From Thiothrix eikelboomii (GTDB lineage: Bacteria > Pseudomonadota > Gammaproteobacteria > Thiotrichales > Thiotrichaceae): a DNA stretch of 64,000 nucleotides. A program made the translations under genes and the position numbers. Of the stretch, positions 17,026 to 24,907 are shown in pieces. A model generated the notes under the pieces. It did no database searches. It worked only from the letters and a program-made list of their open reading frames with translations, and was not told the DNA's origin. Position 1 is the stretch's first letter; the number at the start of each line of letters is the position of its first letter. The stretch spans positions 248,001-312,000 of the forward strand of contig NZ_FUYB01000003.1 of assembly GCF_900167255.1 (NCBI RefSeq), written 5' to 3'.

Positions 17026-17294
17026 GTCAAATCCGGGGCACGATAACTAAAGCTGCCAAAAGTAGAAGATCGACCTACATTCGACTGTTGAGCTGCTATC
17101 GTTGCCCGTCGTTCCCATTCTTGGCGGGCTTTAATAATTTGTCCCAAATCCTCCATCACAACACGCCGACCATTTTCCATCGTGACATCCTTACCAGATA
17201 AAACATCGGATTCAATTTGCAAATAATACTCAAACCACTGCTTTGCAGTACGTTGCGCGGCTGGAACTACCTGAACAGGCTCATAATTACCCAT
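17022..17294 (-). CDS. Head-tail connector, lambda gpW-like (putative)
   Basis: The 90-residue protein lies directly before the portal gene, where lambda encodes gpW. Residues 20-70 show helix - Ser-Gly-Lys-Asp-Val-Thr-x4-Gly-Arg-Arg-Val - helix with Asp-Leu-Gly-Gln-Ile-Ile, the short hairpin between two helices seen in gpW. An additional C-terminal tail of about 20 residues is unrecognised. In lambda gpW completes the filled head before tail attachment. Confidence 0.65.
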   Translation of the reverse strand: MGNYEPVQVVPAAQRTAKQWFEYYLQIESDVLSGKDVTMENGRRVVMEDLGQIIKARQEWERRATIAAQQSNVGRSSTFGSFSYRAPDLT

Positions 17295-17358
17295 ATAAAT
17301 CCCTAAACTCAGTGCTAATTAATGCGCTACTATCCTGACAAAAATAAACACAGGTAGG

Positions 17359-17742
17359 CTAGGCAAGCGACGCTTTAGATTGGCGAACCCCACTGGCAGG
17401 CTTCATGATTCGATTTACGGTTGTCACGTGTACTCCCAAGCGCTCTGCAATCATCGGCGTCGATAGCCCTTGGCGAGACAAAGCTTGCACCTGCAGGCGC
17501 AAACGTTGCCGACTGGCTGCCACCAACTCCTGGTGGCGACTATGAATATAAACACGACCACCTCCCCACTCTTCCTGCACATGCGTGGTCACGAATTGAA
17601 TGGCTTCTGAAGCCAATTGCTCCGATAAGCCTACTTGCTTCATCAGGCCATCAGTCAACTGATACATCCAATCCACAAAACGATCTGCATCCCCTTGTTG
17701 CAACTGGCTTGCTGCAAGTAGTTGCTCATTGTCCATTACCAT
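17359..17742 (-). CDS. Mor-like transcription activator (Mu Mor/C family)
   Basis: The C-terminal half of this 127-residue protein fits the Mor family: Trp-Gly-Gly-Gly-Arg-Val-Tyr-Ile-His near residue 60, followed by Arg-x-Arg-Leu and a helix-turn-helix (Pro-Met-Ile-Ala-Glu-Arg-Leu-Gly-Val-His-Val-Thr-Thr-Val-Asn-Arg-Ile-Met). Mu Mor and C activate middle and late promoters. A GGAGG motif precedes the ATG at 17742, and a second ATG at 17736 shares TAATG with the terminase stop, so translation is coupled. Its position between terminase and portal is unusual for a late activator. Confidence 0.7.
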   Translation of the reverse strand: MVMDNEQLLAASQLQQGDADRFVDWMYQLTDGLMKQVGLSEQLASEAIQFVTTHVQEEWGGGRVYIHSRHQELVAASRQRLRLQVQALSRQGLSTPMIAERLGVHVTTVNRIMKPASGVRQSKASLA

Positions 17743-19667
17743 GCTGCCTGAACCTCCGTAAATGTATTGTCGGTTTTTTTCGCGGAAGGCATCCGTGCTG
17801 AAACGGATTGCACAGGATGAGCAGTTGCGAACAAATCAACTACACTCAATCCTTGTTCCAACGCATCCCAGCGCTGGTTTGAATAACGATGTAACCCTAT
17901 TTTTTGTGCAATGCACTGTATATAAACCAAACAGTCCAAAGCCTCATTGCGAGTACTACTGGATTTAATCCAGTCATACACAGCAAAGCCATGGCGATAG
18001 CGCCGCACTTTTTTCTCACTGGTCAGTTGCTCAAAAACTTCGAGCGGCAACCAATCCGGAAAGTGAATCACACCCGCACCTGACCGATCGGTACGTTGAA
18101 ATCTGTTGTAAAGCATGTCTTTAGCCGTATCGGTCCCCACCAAATAAAGCTGCACACCTTGTTTTGTAGTTTTGCCACGCCAATCAATGTCTTGCCATGA
18201 AGGTCGGCCCAAAATAGGACGGTTTTTGCGACTCTCACCCTTGACCGCAACAGCCCCATGATGAACATGATTACGTACATAGTGATAAGCGTCATGAGTG
18301 TGATGACCACCCGTATCAACAGCGTAAGCCTCTACCGTCAGTACAGCGCCACTGGCATGTACCCATGGCTTCAATAACCAATCATCCACTTCACGCCAAG
18401 GGCTATCCCGTTTTTCACTATCATCAGCAGAAACACCGGGATCACCCAAAAACACCTCATAATCTATCAACCACTGCTCTTCGCCCCGTCCAAATGCATA
18501 TACATATGCCTCCAAACGGTTATCCTGCACATCCACAGCCCCCACCAACACCAGACCACCCGCAGGAATAATGCTGCGCCCATAAGCATCTGCTTTGGTT
18601 TGTAGCAGTGTGGCGTTCACGTCATTAACTTGCTCTTTCCAAGTCTCCGCTAACACTGTATTGGTAAAGGTTTTTAGTAGTTCTACATCACTCTGGGCAT
18701 CTAACCAGTCCTGTACGGCCTGCACCCATGAGTACCAGCCTAAAGGGGAGTAAAGTGAGTTGAGGTGATAGCTCCGCCGATGTTTGGGAGATTTTGGGTG
18801 ATGCGCTACCCATCGACCCGCAGATAACATGGCAGGCTTGTGATGTTCTGCTATCGCCTGTTGGCAATCGCCACATTGGTAATAAACACTGCTAGGCTGT
18901 TCTTCACGCGGAAGATTTTTCCCCCAACGAATATTGGCCCACACCAACGGCTGCTCAGTACCACAATGAGGGCAAGGTACATGGTAATAACGCTGATCCC
19001 CTTTGAGAAAAGCACGCTTTACGCGGCTTAGGCCATCCACCGTCGGTGTTGATACCCGAAAAATCTTTTTGCGGGCAAAGTTTTGAGTACGCTTAATGGC
19101 CAGCTGTTCAGGATCGCCCTCACCATCCAAATCAAAGGGATAGGCATCCACCTCGTCCAGCAATAAATTAGCCACTGGCATCGAACGCAAACCAGTCGCA
19201 GAGTTAGCACCTGTGATTACAAGATAACCACCTATAAAATCCTTTTCGAGCATCGTATTACCACTATCACGACTTCGCTCAGGTGCTATTTTTTCACTTA
19301 GCACAGCCATGTCTCTTACCATCGGTGCAATACGCTGGCGACTGTAACGCTTTGCCATTTCTAAGGTGGGCTGCACAACCATCGTTGGGCCGGGGTTATG
19401 ATCAATGGTATAACCTACAAAATTATTCCCCACCTCAGTACCACCAATTTGAGTAGCCTTCATCAACGTGACTTCTTGCACGTCCGATGTGCAGGATAAA
19501 TCCAACATGATTTCACGCATGAAGGGCACGCGACTGGTTTTCCACATACCTGGTTCCGGACTAGATTTTTCGGACAACACTCGATGCTCATCGGACCAAT
19601 CCGCTATATTGATAGGCTTGTTTGGACGAATACCGGCAGAGAAGCCAGTCGCATACGCACTAATCAA
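17736..19667 (-). CDS. Terminase large subunit (GpA family)
   Basis: The 643-residue protein carries an ATPase domain with a Walker-A-like segment at about residues 69-82 (Met-Lys-Ala-Thr-Gln-Ile-Gly-Gly-Thr-Glu), a Walker B at about 168-176 (Leu-Leu-Leu-Asp-Glu-Val-Asp), and a C-terminal nuclease region beginning with Val-Gly-Ala-Val-Asp-Val-Gln-Asp-Asn near residue 377. A Cys-x2-Cys pair (His-Val-Pro-Cys-Pro-His-Cys-Gly) and a second Cys-Gly-Asp-Cys are typical of GpA. It translocates DNA and cuts cohesive ends. The start overlaps the small subunit stop by four bases. Confidence 0.94.
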   Translation of the reverse strand: MISAYATGFSAGIRPNKPINIADWSDEHRVLSEKSSPEPGMWKTSRVPFMREIMLDLSCTSDVQEVTLMKATQIGGTEVGNNFVGYTIDHNPGPTMVVQPTLEMAKRYSRQRIAPMVRDMAVLSEKIAPERSRDSGNTMLEKDFIGGYLVITGANSATGLRSMPVANLLLDEVDAYPFDLDGEGDPEQLAIKRTQNFARKKIFRVSTPTVDGLSRVKRAFLKGDQRYYHVPCPHCGTEQPLVWANIRWGKNLPREEQPSSVYYQCGDCQQAIAEHHKPAMLSAGRWVAHHPKSPKHRRSYHLNSLYSPLGWYSWVQAVQDWLDAQSDVELLKTFTNTVLAETWKEQVNDVNATLLQTKADAYGRSIIPAGGLVLVGAVDVQDNRLEAYVYAFGRGEEQWLIDYEVFLGDPGVSADDSEKRDSPWREVDDWLLKPWVHASGAVLTVEAYAVDTGGHHTHDAYHYVRNHVHHGAVAVKGESRKNRPILGRPSWQDIDWRGKTTKQGVQLYLVGTDTAKDMLYNRFQRTDRSGAGVIHFPDWLPLEVFEQLTSEKKVRRYRHGFAVYDWIKSSSTRNEALDCLVYIQCIAQKIGLHRYSNQRWDALEQGLSVVDLFATAHPVQSVSARMPSAKKTDNTFTEVQAAW

Positions 19668-20233
19668 TCATGGCCTCCTTGATCAATACTCACCACAGGC
19701 TCAATAGTTTCTGGTGGTTTAGTCTCGATTGGATCTGATTCCATTTGACTAATCTCATCGGCTAATTCAGTCAGCGCCTCTATCAGCGCACTTTCCAGCT
19801 TACGATGCACACTGAGTGGATCGTGGTCATTGGCCAGATCTTGAGATATGCGCAGTGGTATATTTAAGACAGCCGTTCTCACTGCACGAGCAATTCTGAA
19901 TGCATCACGACGCTGAACTTCAGCGTCAACCAGCATGCTTTTCTTTTCCTCGGTATCCAAACGAGCCAGCTCTGCTCTGTGCATTAGCCACTTGGCACGT
20001 TCTACTTCTGCATCTACACGTGCACCTTGCACACCCACATCATTGCTTGCTTTGTTGGGGATTTGATCATTGAGATACCGTATATAACCTTGCACCGATT
20101 TGATTAGGTCATAGCGACCACGATCAGTTTTTTCAACTACACCTTCATTGGCTAGTTGCTGTACCCGACGTGGCGTTAGTAACAACAAGCGTGACATTAT
20201 TTCGACAGGGTATGACAGGCGTTCACTGGACAT
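19664..20233 (-). CDS. Terminase small subunit (Nu1/gp1-like)
   Basis: With ATG at 20233 (overlapping the previous stop by 11 bases) the product has 189 residues. Residues about 12-55 form a winged-helix DNA-binding domain (Leu-Leu-Leu-Leu-Thr-Pro-Arg-Arg-Val-Gln-Gln-Leu, Gly-Arg-Tyr-Asp-Leu), followed by a charged helical oligomerisation region with Glu-Arg-Ala-Lys-Trp and Arg-x-Glu-Leu-Ala-Arg-Leu. It should recognise the cos region and recruit the large subunit. Its N-terminal domain is paralogous to the next upstream gene. Confidence 0.85.
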   Translation of the reverse strand: MSSERLSYPVEIMSRLLLLTPRRVQQLANEGVVEKTDRGRYDLIKSVQGYIRYLNDQIPNKASNDVGVQGARVDAEVERAKWLMHRAELARLDTEEKKSMLVDAEVQRRDAFRIARAVRTAVLNIPLRISQDLANDHDPLSVHRKLESALIEALTELADEISQMESDPIETKPPETIEPVVSIDQGGHD

Positions 20234-20531
20234 TGAGTTGCTCCAATAAAACCCCTTCTTCGGGTAGTTCAATCATCACTTCGTTAGCGGTAATTTTTTT
20301 TAATTGTTGGATAACAAGCTCTTCCGTTAATCCTTCTAACTCCACTAATTTGATAATGAAATTAGCCGGTACTTGTTGATTCAACATTTGTACATAACGC
20401 TGTACTGTTTCTATAAAACAGTAACGACCTTGCAGGGTTGGCAATACACCCATTCTCGATAATTGGTGCAATTCATCTAACGATAAAAGCAAGACATCCG
20501 CCATAACCTCTGATGCACACAAAACCCTCAT
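20223..20531 (-). CDS. Nu1-like winged-helix protein, paralogue of the terminase small subunit
   Basis: Residues about 12-58 of this 102-residue protein align with the DNA-binding domain of the adjacent small terminase: Leu-Leu-Leu-Ser-x2-Glu-Leu-x-Gln-Leu, Gly-Arg-Tyr-Cys-Phe-Ile-Glu-Thr-Val-Gln-Arg-Tyr and Leu-Asn-Gln-Gln-Val-Pro correspond position by position to the neighbour. The C-terminal half is acidic and different. It looks like a tandem duplication that kept only the DNA-binding domain. It could modulate packaging or bind a second cos subsite. Confidence 0.68.
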   Translation of the reverse strand: MRVLCASEVMADVLLLSLDELHQLSRMGVLPTLQGRYCFIETVQRYVQMLNQQVPANFIIKLVELEGLTEELVIQQLKKITANEVMIELPEEGVLLEQLNVQ

Positions 20532-21895
20532 GCAACCCCCACATGGTAATTCGGAGCCAGATATAAACTTGCTTTTTTCCCTGTATAGTCTTCCCAGCGC
20601 TTAATGATGACATCACAATACGCAGGCTCTAACTCCACCAATGCAGCCTTGCGCCCGTTTTTTTCAGCCGCAATAAGGGTCGACCCAGAGCCACCGAATA
20701 GATCCAATACTACCTGCCCACGCTTAGAACTATTGAGAATGGCACGCTCACATAGGGCTACTGGCTTCATCGTGGGATGCAAATCATTGATATGGGTACG
20801 GGTAATTTCCCAGATAGATTGCAATCCAGAATCTAGCTGCCAATTATCTACAGCTCCTTTCTCCCCATAAAATCGATGCTCTTCATTCCATCCGTAAACA
20901 ATGGGCAGATAGTCATCTACCCAACCGTAAATAATTGGCTCATAAGTAGATTTATAATCACTATTTGAAAGAGTTAAATGCCCCTTTTGCCAAATAATTA
21001 AATTGCGCCATTTCAATCCTGCAGCTTTGATGGCATCAAATAACCAGTCGACACCTAACCTATAAAAGCAGATATACCAACTCCCAGCACAGAAGCGCTT
21101 TACATTGGTAGCTACAGCTAGCAGGAAGGCTTCACCCTCTGCTTTCCCCAATTTGTCATTAGTAATCGGTGCATGTCTCCCATTCGCAGAGGTGCTACCA
21201 TCACCCTTCAAACTTCCACGAAAATTCATTAGGTAGGGAGGGTCAGTAAATATCATGTCTGCTTTACTAACGCCCGTCGCAACCAATAGCGCTAATACTG
21301 TGGCTGGTTCCGTAGAGCTTCCACAAATCAGGTAATGTTCACCTAGCTGCCAAATATCGCCAACTTTGGTAATAGCTTGGTCATTATGCAAATCAGGGCA
21401 TTCATCTTCGTGGGTGAGGAAGCTTGGAGAATCTTCTAGCAACAGGCGTGATAAATCATCGTCACTAAAGCCTAGTAACGATAAATCAAAACCATGCTGC
21501 TCAAGCGCAGATAGCTCTTCAGCTAAAAGATCCTCATTCCATGCGGCCATTTGCGGCAACTGATTATCAGCGAGGATGTAGGCTCTTTTTTGATCCTCAG
21601 TCCAACCCTTAGCAAAAACCACAGGGATAGATCCAAAGGGAATACTTTGCCCATCTGACATTTTGAGGTGCTTACCTTGGGCATACAAACGAGTGGCAAC
21701 CTCCTTTCTTCCATGCCCTGCTATCATCTGATAACGACCACCCACCAACTCAACTAAGGCTGGCATTGTCCAACCTAATCCTTCTGTTTTTTCATCCCCA
21801 GCCATAATGCGAGTGATCGCCGAAATCTGTTCCTCTGGATGATTACGAGCATTTTTTTGATAGTCATCAAGCAAATCAATTGGTACGAAATCCAT
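20528..21895 (-). CDS. ParB-like domain fused to DNA (N6-adenine/N4-cytosine) methyltransferase
   Basis: ATG at 21895 is preferred because AGGGG lies just upstream; the longer frame to 22036 has no support. The 455-residue protein begins with a ParB/Srx-like nuclease-fold domain (Ile-Asp-Leu-Leu, Asn-Ala-Arg-Asn-His-Pro; Gly-His-Gly-Arg). A methyltransferase follows with Asp-Pro-Pro-Tyr (motif IV, about residue 220) and Asp-Leu-Phe-Gly-Gly-Ser-Gly-Ser-Thr (motif I) near the C-terminus. The motif order, catalytic before SAM-binding, fits beta-type enzymes. Such fusions are common in prophages near terminase and are thought to modify phage DNA. About 140 bases upstream hold no convincing gene. 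Confidence 0.9.
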   Translation of the reverse strand: MDFVPIDLLDDYQKNARNHPEEQISAITRIMAGDEKTEGLGWTMPALVELVGGRYQMIAGHGRKEVATRLYAQGKHLKMSDGQSIPFGSIPVVFAKGWTEDQKRAYILADNQLPQMAAWNEDLLAEELSALEQHGFDLSLLGFSDDDLSRLLLEDSPSFLTHEDECPDLHNDQAITKVGDIWQLGEHYLICGSSTEPATVLALLVATGVSKADMIFTDPPYLMNFRGSLKGDGSTSANGRHAPITNDKLGKAEGEAFLLAVATNVKRFCAGSWYICFYRLGVDWLFDAIKAAGLKWRNLIIWQKGHLTLSNSDYKSTYEPIIYGWVDDYLPIVYGWNEEHRFYGEKGAVDNWQLDSGLQSIWEITRTHINDLHPTMKPVALCERAILNSSKRGQVVLDLFGGSGSTLIAAEKNGRKAALVELEPAYCDVIIKRWEDYTGKKASLYLAPNYHVGVA

Positions 21896-22036
21896 ACACA
21901 ACCCCTTGTTTTTATAAGAAAAACGAAACGAAACGCCAATAAAAAAATCACTAACTAGCGAAATTCCGTGAGTCGCTGACCCGCACCACCCATGCTCCGG
22001 GAGTACCTTTTTTAGCCTTGCCGTCAGCCACGGCAA

Positions 22037-22483
22037 CTAATCAAGTAGCGCCCGCAAAGCCGCAAACCCACTAGCACTCGCAGCCGGACTAGCCACAGGC
22101 ACAGGCTTAGCCACTTCTCTCACCACAGGCACAGACACCTGCACCCCTGCTAATCGGTAGGCTGTTGCCTTAATCGGTCTACCATCGCGCAGGCGTAACA
22201 CCTTACGCACATCAGACGGCACGATCTTTCCCAACATCTCAGCATCTTTCACCCGCTTCTGTAGAGACAATGCCGTGCTGAACTCAGCCAAACTCAATGG
22301 CCTACACTGCCCCACCAACTGACCACCTTCAATCCGACCCCCCGCATAAATCCACGCTAACGTAAACGCATCATGCCCCGGATATTTACTCACCAACTCC
22401 ACCACCAGCCCTACCCCATCACGGCGTTTACCGGTGGCGGTCAGGCCACAGGCGCTACTACCGCTATTGGATTGATTAGGCAT
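22037..22483 (-). CDS. Phage protein of unknown function
   Basis: This 148-residue protein is not recognised. It contains Lys-Tyr-Pro-Gly-His-Asp-Ala-Phe-Thr-Leu-Ala-Trp-Ile near residue 35 and an Ala/Val/Pro-rich stretch near residues 118-138 before a short C-terminal helix, which looks like a flexible linker to a terminal peptide. It overlaps the upstream gene by eight bases and sits between replication and packaging genes, so a replication, recombination or early regulatory role is possible. Confidence 0.6.
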   Translation of the reverse strand: MPNQSNSGSSACGLTATGKRRDGVGLVVELVSKYPGHDAFTLAWIYAGGRIEGGQLVGQCRPLSLAEFSTALSLQKRVKDAEMLGKIVPSDVRKVLRLRDGRPIKATAYRLAGVQVSVPVVREVAKPVPVASPAASASGFAALRALLD

Positions 22484-23117
22484 ACTTACCCCCTTCTAGC
22501 AACGTCAACTCAGGACGACCCAGACGCTGCACCTTAACGCTGCCCTGCTCAGTACCCCCATTGAGCACCGCACGACAGCGCACAGGATCACCAAACAACA
22601 GCGGCGAACGTGACTCATACCCATTCCGTTGGTTCTGCGCCTCATTTAGGCCAAGCATCACCCGCAAGTAATCACCGCACTCTTGGCGCATTGCATAACC
22701 GCGATAACGGGTTTCAAACTCCTTAGCTACAAATGGCCAATCAGTCTCAGACTTCATGCCCAACATGATCCAGCCGCCCATATCTTCCAAGGCCCGATGG
22801 ATTAAGGGGTCATCGAACACAATGGATTCATACACCCCCACAGACCTCAGCGCCTTATCCACCTTGCTCCATGCCTGCATGGCATTATCCGCCGCGCCGC
22901 CCGAAATCATCCGCACGATGTCCGCAGGCTTGGGCATGAACTGCCCTGTATCAGGATTCACCGTATGCAAGCTAAAGGCACGAGTCACCGCTTTCAGATC
23001 AAAGGGGCGAAGCGCCTGCCACCACACATCCACCGCGAACGCCGACGGCTGGCGCTCATAAAAATCATGCACGCCATGCAGCACATCACGGAAGGTTTCA
23101 AAATCGTGGGTATTCAT
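22476..23117 (-). CDS. Putative phage replication protein (DUF6475-like, lambda P position)
   Basis: ATG at 23117 is preferred because it forms an ATGA overlap with the upstream replication gene; the product has 213 residues. It begins with a helical Thr-His-Asp-Phe-Glu-Thr-Phe segment and has Trp-Trp-Gln-Ala-Leu near residue 31 and Gly-Gln-Phe-Met-Pro-Lys-Pro-Ala-Asp-Ile-Val-Arg near residue 55. This last pattern recurs in phage proteins that follow an O-like initiator and may load helicase. The function is inferred from position and pattern. Confidence 0.6.
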   Translation of the reverse strand: MNTHDFETFRDVLHGVHDFYERQPSAFAVDVWWQALRPFDLKAVTRAFSLHTVNPDTGQFMPKPADIVRMISGGAADNAMQAWSKVDKALRSVGVYESIVFDDPLIHRALEDMGGWIMLGMKSETDWPFVAKEFETRYRGYAMRQECGDYLRVMLGLNEAQNQRNGYESRSPLLFGDPVRCRAVLNGGTEQGSVKVQRLGRPELTLLEGGKYA

Positions 23118-24061
23118 GCGTTCGCTCCTTCCCGCAGCTCTGGCGGAATCCAATTATCGAAAACCTGCTTATTCCGTGCACGTAACGCATCCTGCTTGGT
23201 AGCAATGCGGAACGGTCGACTAGGGGTCACAGGGGTGGTTTGACGGGCTTTAGGGTTCGCTTTGGCTGAGTGCAACTGTGCCAGCAGGCCACGCTCCCAC
23301 TCTGACTGCGTGCGCTGCAAACGCAGTGGATAACGCTCCATCGCTTCAGCCCCTGTCCAGAACAGCAGGAACTCTGCCAATGTTTCGCCGTAGATCGACT
23401 GATGCTCCCCCTGAATATCCAACATCGACAAGCGTGCTAGATCAGCAAACGACGGGGACGGCCTCCATTCCACCGACAGCGGAAAACGCGGATTCCCCCT
23501 GTCTGTATGTATGTAAGATCTGGATACTTCTGGAGATGTGGAGCAAACCCCAGAATCAGCACCGGAACAAACCCCGCTAAAGTCAGCGTTTTTTTCTTCT
23601 AAATTGTTGATTTCATTAATATCTTTAGGTGGAGCAAAACCGGAGAAAGTAACCGGAGCAAAACCGGAGGAAACATTTTGGACGGAAAAATACTGGTCAC
23701 GCACTTGTATGAAAATTGAAAACTCAACAACCAGTTTTTTACCTCTGGCTAACCGTTTGATTAAACCTGTTTTTTCTAGTTGTCGAAGCTGCTGGCGAAT
23801 GTACGCAACACGCTGATCCCGTGTCTTACCCCATGCATCACCGGTTCCGGCTACGCCCTGTGCATTAGCCTGATACAGGCGTTCATATAGGCCACCATAA
23901 CTGATACTACTATAGTCACCGGCTATACCTGTCTGTCGATCCATAGAGCGGCGCAACAGCCCGAATAGCTGGTACTGGATACCCGGCAATACTCGCCCGG
24001 TATCATCCCCCCAGATGATGCTTTCTTCTTCGGGCAGCGTAGGTGCAGTATAACCCCTCAT
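23114..24061 (-). CDS. Replication initiator-like protein: winged helix plus DnaT-like domain
   Basis: The 315-residue protein begins with a winged-helix region (about residues 20-120; Tyr-Gln-Leu-Phe-Gly-Leu-Leu-Arg-Arg, then Gln-Leu-Arg-Gln-Leu-Glu-Lys-Thr-Gly-Leu-Ile). A variable linker (about 125-190) with Ser-Gly-Phe-Ala-Pro repeats follows, then a C-terminal DnaT-like domain (about 200-265) ending in Glu-Phe-Leu-Leu-Phe-Trp-x12-Ser-Glu-Trp-Glu. The layout matches lambda O-type initiators, whose linker DNA carries the origin. Four iteron-like repeats flank an AT-rich stretch in that linker here. Confidence 0.72.
   Translation of the reverse strand: MRGYTAPTLPEEESIIWGDDTGRVLPGIQYQLFGLLRRSMDRQTGIAGDYSSISYGGLYERLYQANAQGVAGTGDAWGKTRDQRVAYIRQQLRQLEKTGLIKRLARGKKLVVEFSIFIQVRDQYFSVQNVSSGFAPVTFSGFAPPKDINEINNLEEKNADFSGVCSGADSGVCSTSPEVSRSYIHTDRGNPRFPLSVEWRPSPSFADLARLSMLDIQGEHQSIYGETLAEFLLFWTGAEAMERYPLRLQRTQSEWERGLLAQLHSAKANPKARQTTPVTPSRPFRIATKQDALRARNKQVFDNWIPPELREGANA
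23540..23669. other. Candidate prophage replication origin (iterons in the initiator gene)
   Basis: Four related repeats occur: GGAGCAAACCCC (23540-23551), CCGGAACAAACCCC (23562-23575), GGAGCAAAACCGGAG (23631-23645) and CCGGAGCAAAACCGGAG (23653-23669). Between the second and third is a 40-base AT-rich stretch (about 23588-23627). Iterons plus an AT-rich unwinding region inside the initiator gene is how lambda organises ori. Confidence 0.55.
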
Positions 24062-24372
24062 ACCTCACCCCCCACCGGAACCGACCCATTCCCACAGGGC
24101 ACATACAACTCACACACACTAGGACGGCTTTGCGGATGCAACACATCCACCGCCTCAGCGTTATCACAGGTATTCTCACGCAGGCAGCGGAACAGACAAT
24201 CCTTGCATATCCAGCTTACCGCCGGAACCGTCTGCAAATCGTGCAGCCTTGCCTTTAGCTCCTCGAGCAAGGCCACTGACTCTGGATATTCACTAATGCC
24301 CAATGAGTCCAGATCAGACTCTAAATCGTCAAACGCTTTTAAAGCGGCCATCACTTTGACTGGCTGATTCAT
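24058..24372 (-). CDS. Small cysteine-rich phage protein
   Basis: This unrecognised 104-residue protein has an acidic helical N-terminal half and a C-terminal half with five Cys, including Ile-Cys-Lys-Asp-Cys-Leu-Phe-Arg-Cys and Asn-Thr-Cys, which could bind zinc or another metal. It overlaps both neighbours by four bases in the early operon upstream of the replication genes. Confidence 0.6.
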   Translation of the reverse strand: MNQPVKVMAALKAFDDLESDLDSLGISEYPESVALLEELKARLHDLQTVPAVSWICKDCLFRCLRENTCDNAEAVDVLHPQSRPSVCELYVPCGNGSVPVGGEV

Positions 24373-24623
24373 AATACCCCCCCACCCCTCTTCACGGCTT
24401 TACTTAACAGCTCAGAGACATCCATCTGCTGCTCGAGCAGATCCTGCAAAATCCACATAAGGTTCGTGACCGTGGAATAACGCTGATAGTCTTGGAGATC
24501 GTCGTGGGTATCGGCGAGGGAATTAATCGTTTCGGCAAGCGTATAGGTTTGTATCGTGCGAATACGGGCCTGCTCAGCCAACTCCAACAGAGTGGCAGAC
24601 GAGCGAACAGTGAAGACGTTCAT
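24369..24623 (-). CDS. Small phage early protein
   Basis: ATG at 24623 gives an 84-residue product (Met-Asn-Val-Phe-Thr-Val-Arg-Ser-Ser and on), mostly helical and ending in a Gly-Gly-Gly tract. A longer frame to 24920 would translate a structured leader and is rejected as the start. In other prophages, the residues around this start (Pro-Ile-Met-Asn-Val-Phe-Thr-Val-Arg) follow a similar structured leader, so the gene is probably controlled by it. Function unknown. Confidence 0.6.
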   Translation of the reverse strand: MNVFTVRSSATLLELAEQARIRTIQTYTLAETINSLADTHDDLQDYQRYSTVTNLMWILQDLLEQQMDVSELLSKAVKRGGGVL

Positions 24624-24875
24624 GATAGGTGTTTCCAATGGCTTAGTGATAACCAGCCGCTGCCCTATCCTGTCAAAAATAATGGCGACGGCATACAACG
24701 GGTTGACAGACCGGCGCCAAAGGAAACCGGCAAGCCCGAAGGCTTCCCATTGCATACCGCCAAAAAGGAAACCTTTAGGCGAAAAAAAAGCACCTAAAGA
24801 GAGTTTTGGTGCCGATGCACCTTTGGTCATTTTCAGGCTGTCAAACCCGACAGCAGATGTTGCTGCTGTAGGATA
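24624..24875 (-). ncRNA. Highly structured leader RNA upstream of the early replication operon
   Basis: Downstream of a strong promoter, the minus-strand transcript can form several hairpins: CAGCAG/CTGCTG (24851-24868), GGTGC/GCACC (about 24809-24822), CTTTAGG/CCTAAAG (about 24774-24800), and AAGCC-TTCG-GGCTT (about 24737-24751). The open frame through it resembles 'Ash'-type leader translations known from P4-like elements, whose immunity uses leader RNA. It may attenuate expression or be processed to a regulatory RNA. Confidence 0.5.
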
Positions 24876-24905
24876 AGCATAGGCTAAATTTATGGCGGGT
24901 GTCAA
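24876..24905 (-). promoter_or_regulatory. Strong sigma70-type promoter for the leader/replication operon
   Basis: TTGACA (24900-24905) and TATGCT (24876-24881) are separated by 18 bases on the minus strand, immediately past the KilA-N stop. Confidence 0.7.
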
Positions 24906-24907
24906 GA

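Noticed and set aside
18068-18319. Minus-strand frame within the terminase gene
   Set aside because: It lies in an alternative frame of a well-supported terminase and resembles no protein.
21896-22036. N-terminal extension of the ParB-methyltransferase and a possible 26-residue frame
   Set aside because: AGGGG before ATG 21895 supports the shorter gene; the small frame starts with GTG and has no further support.
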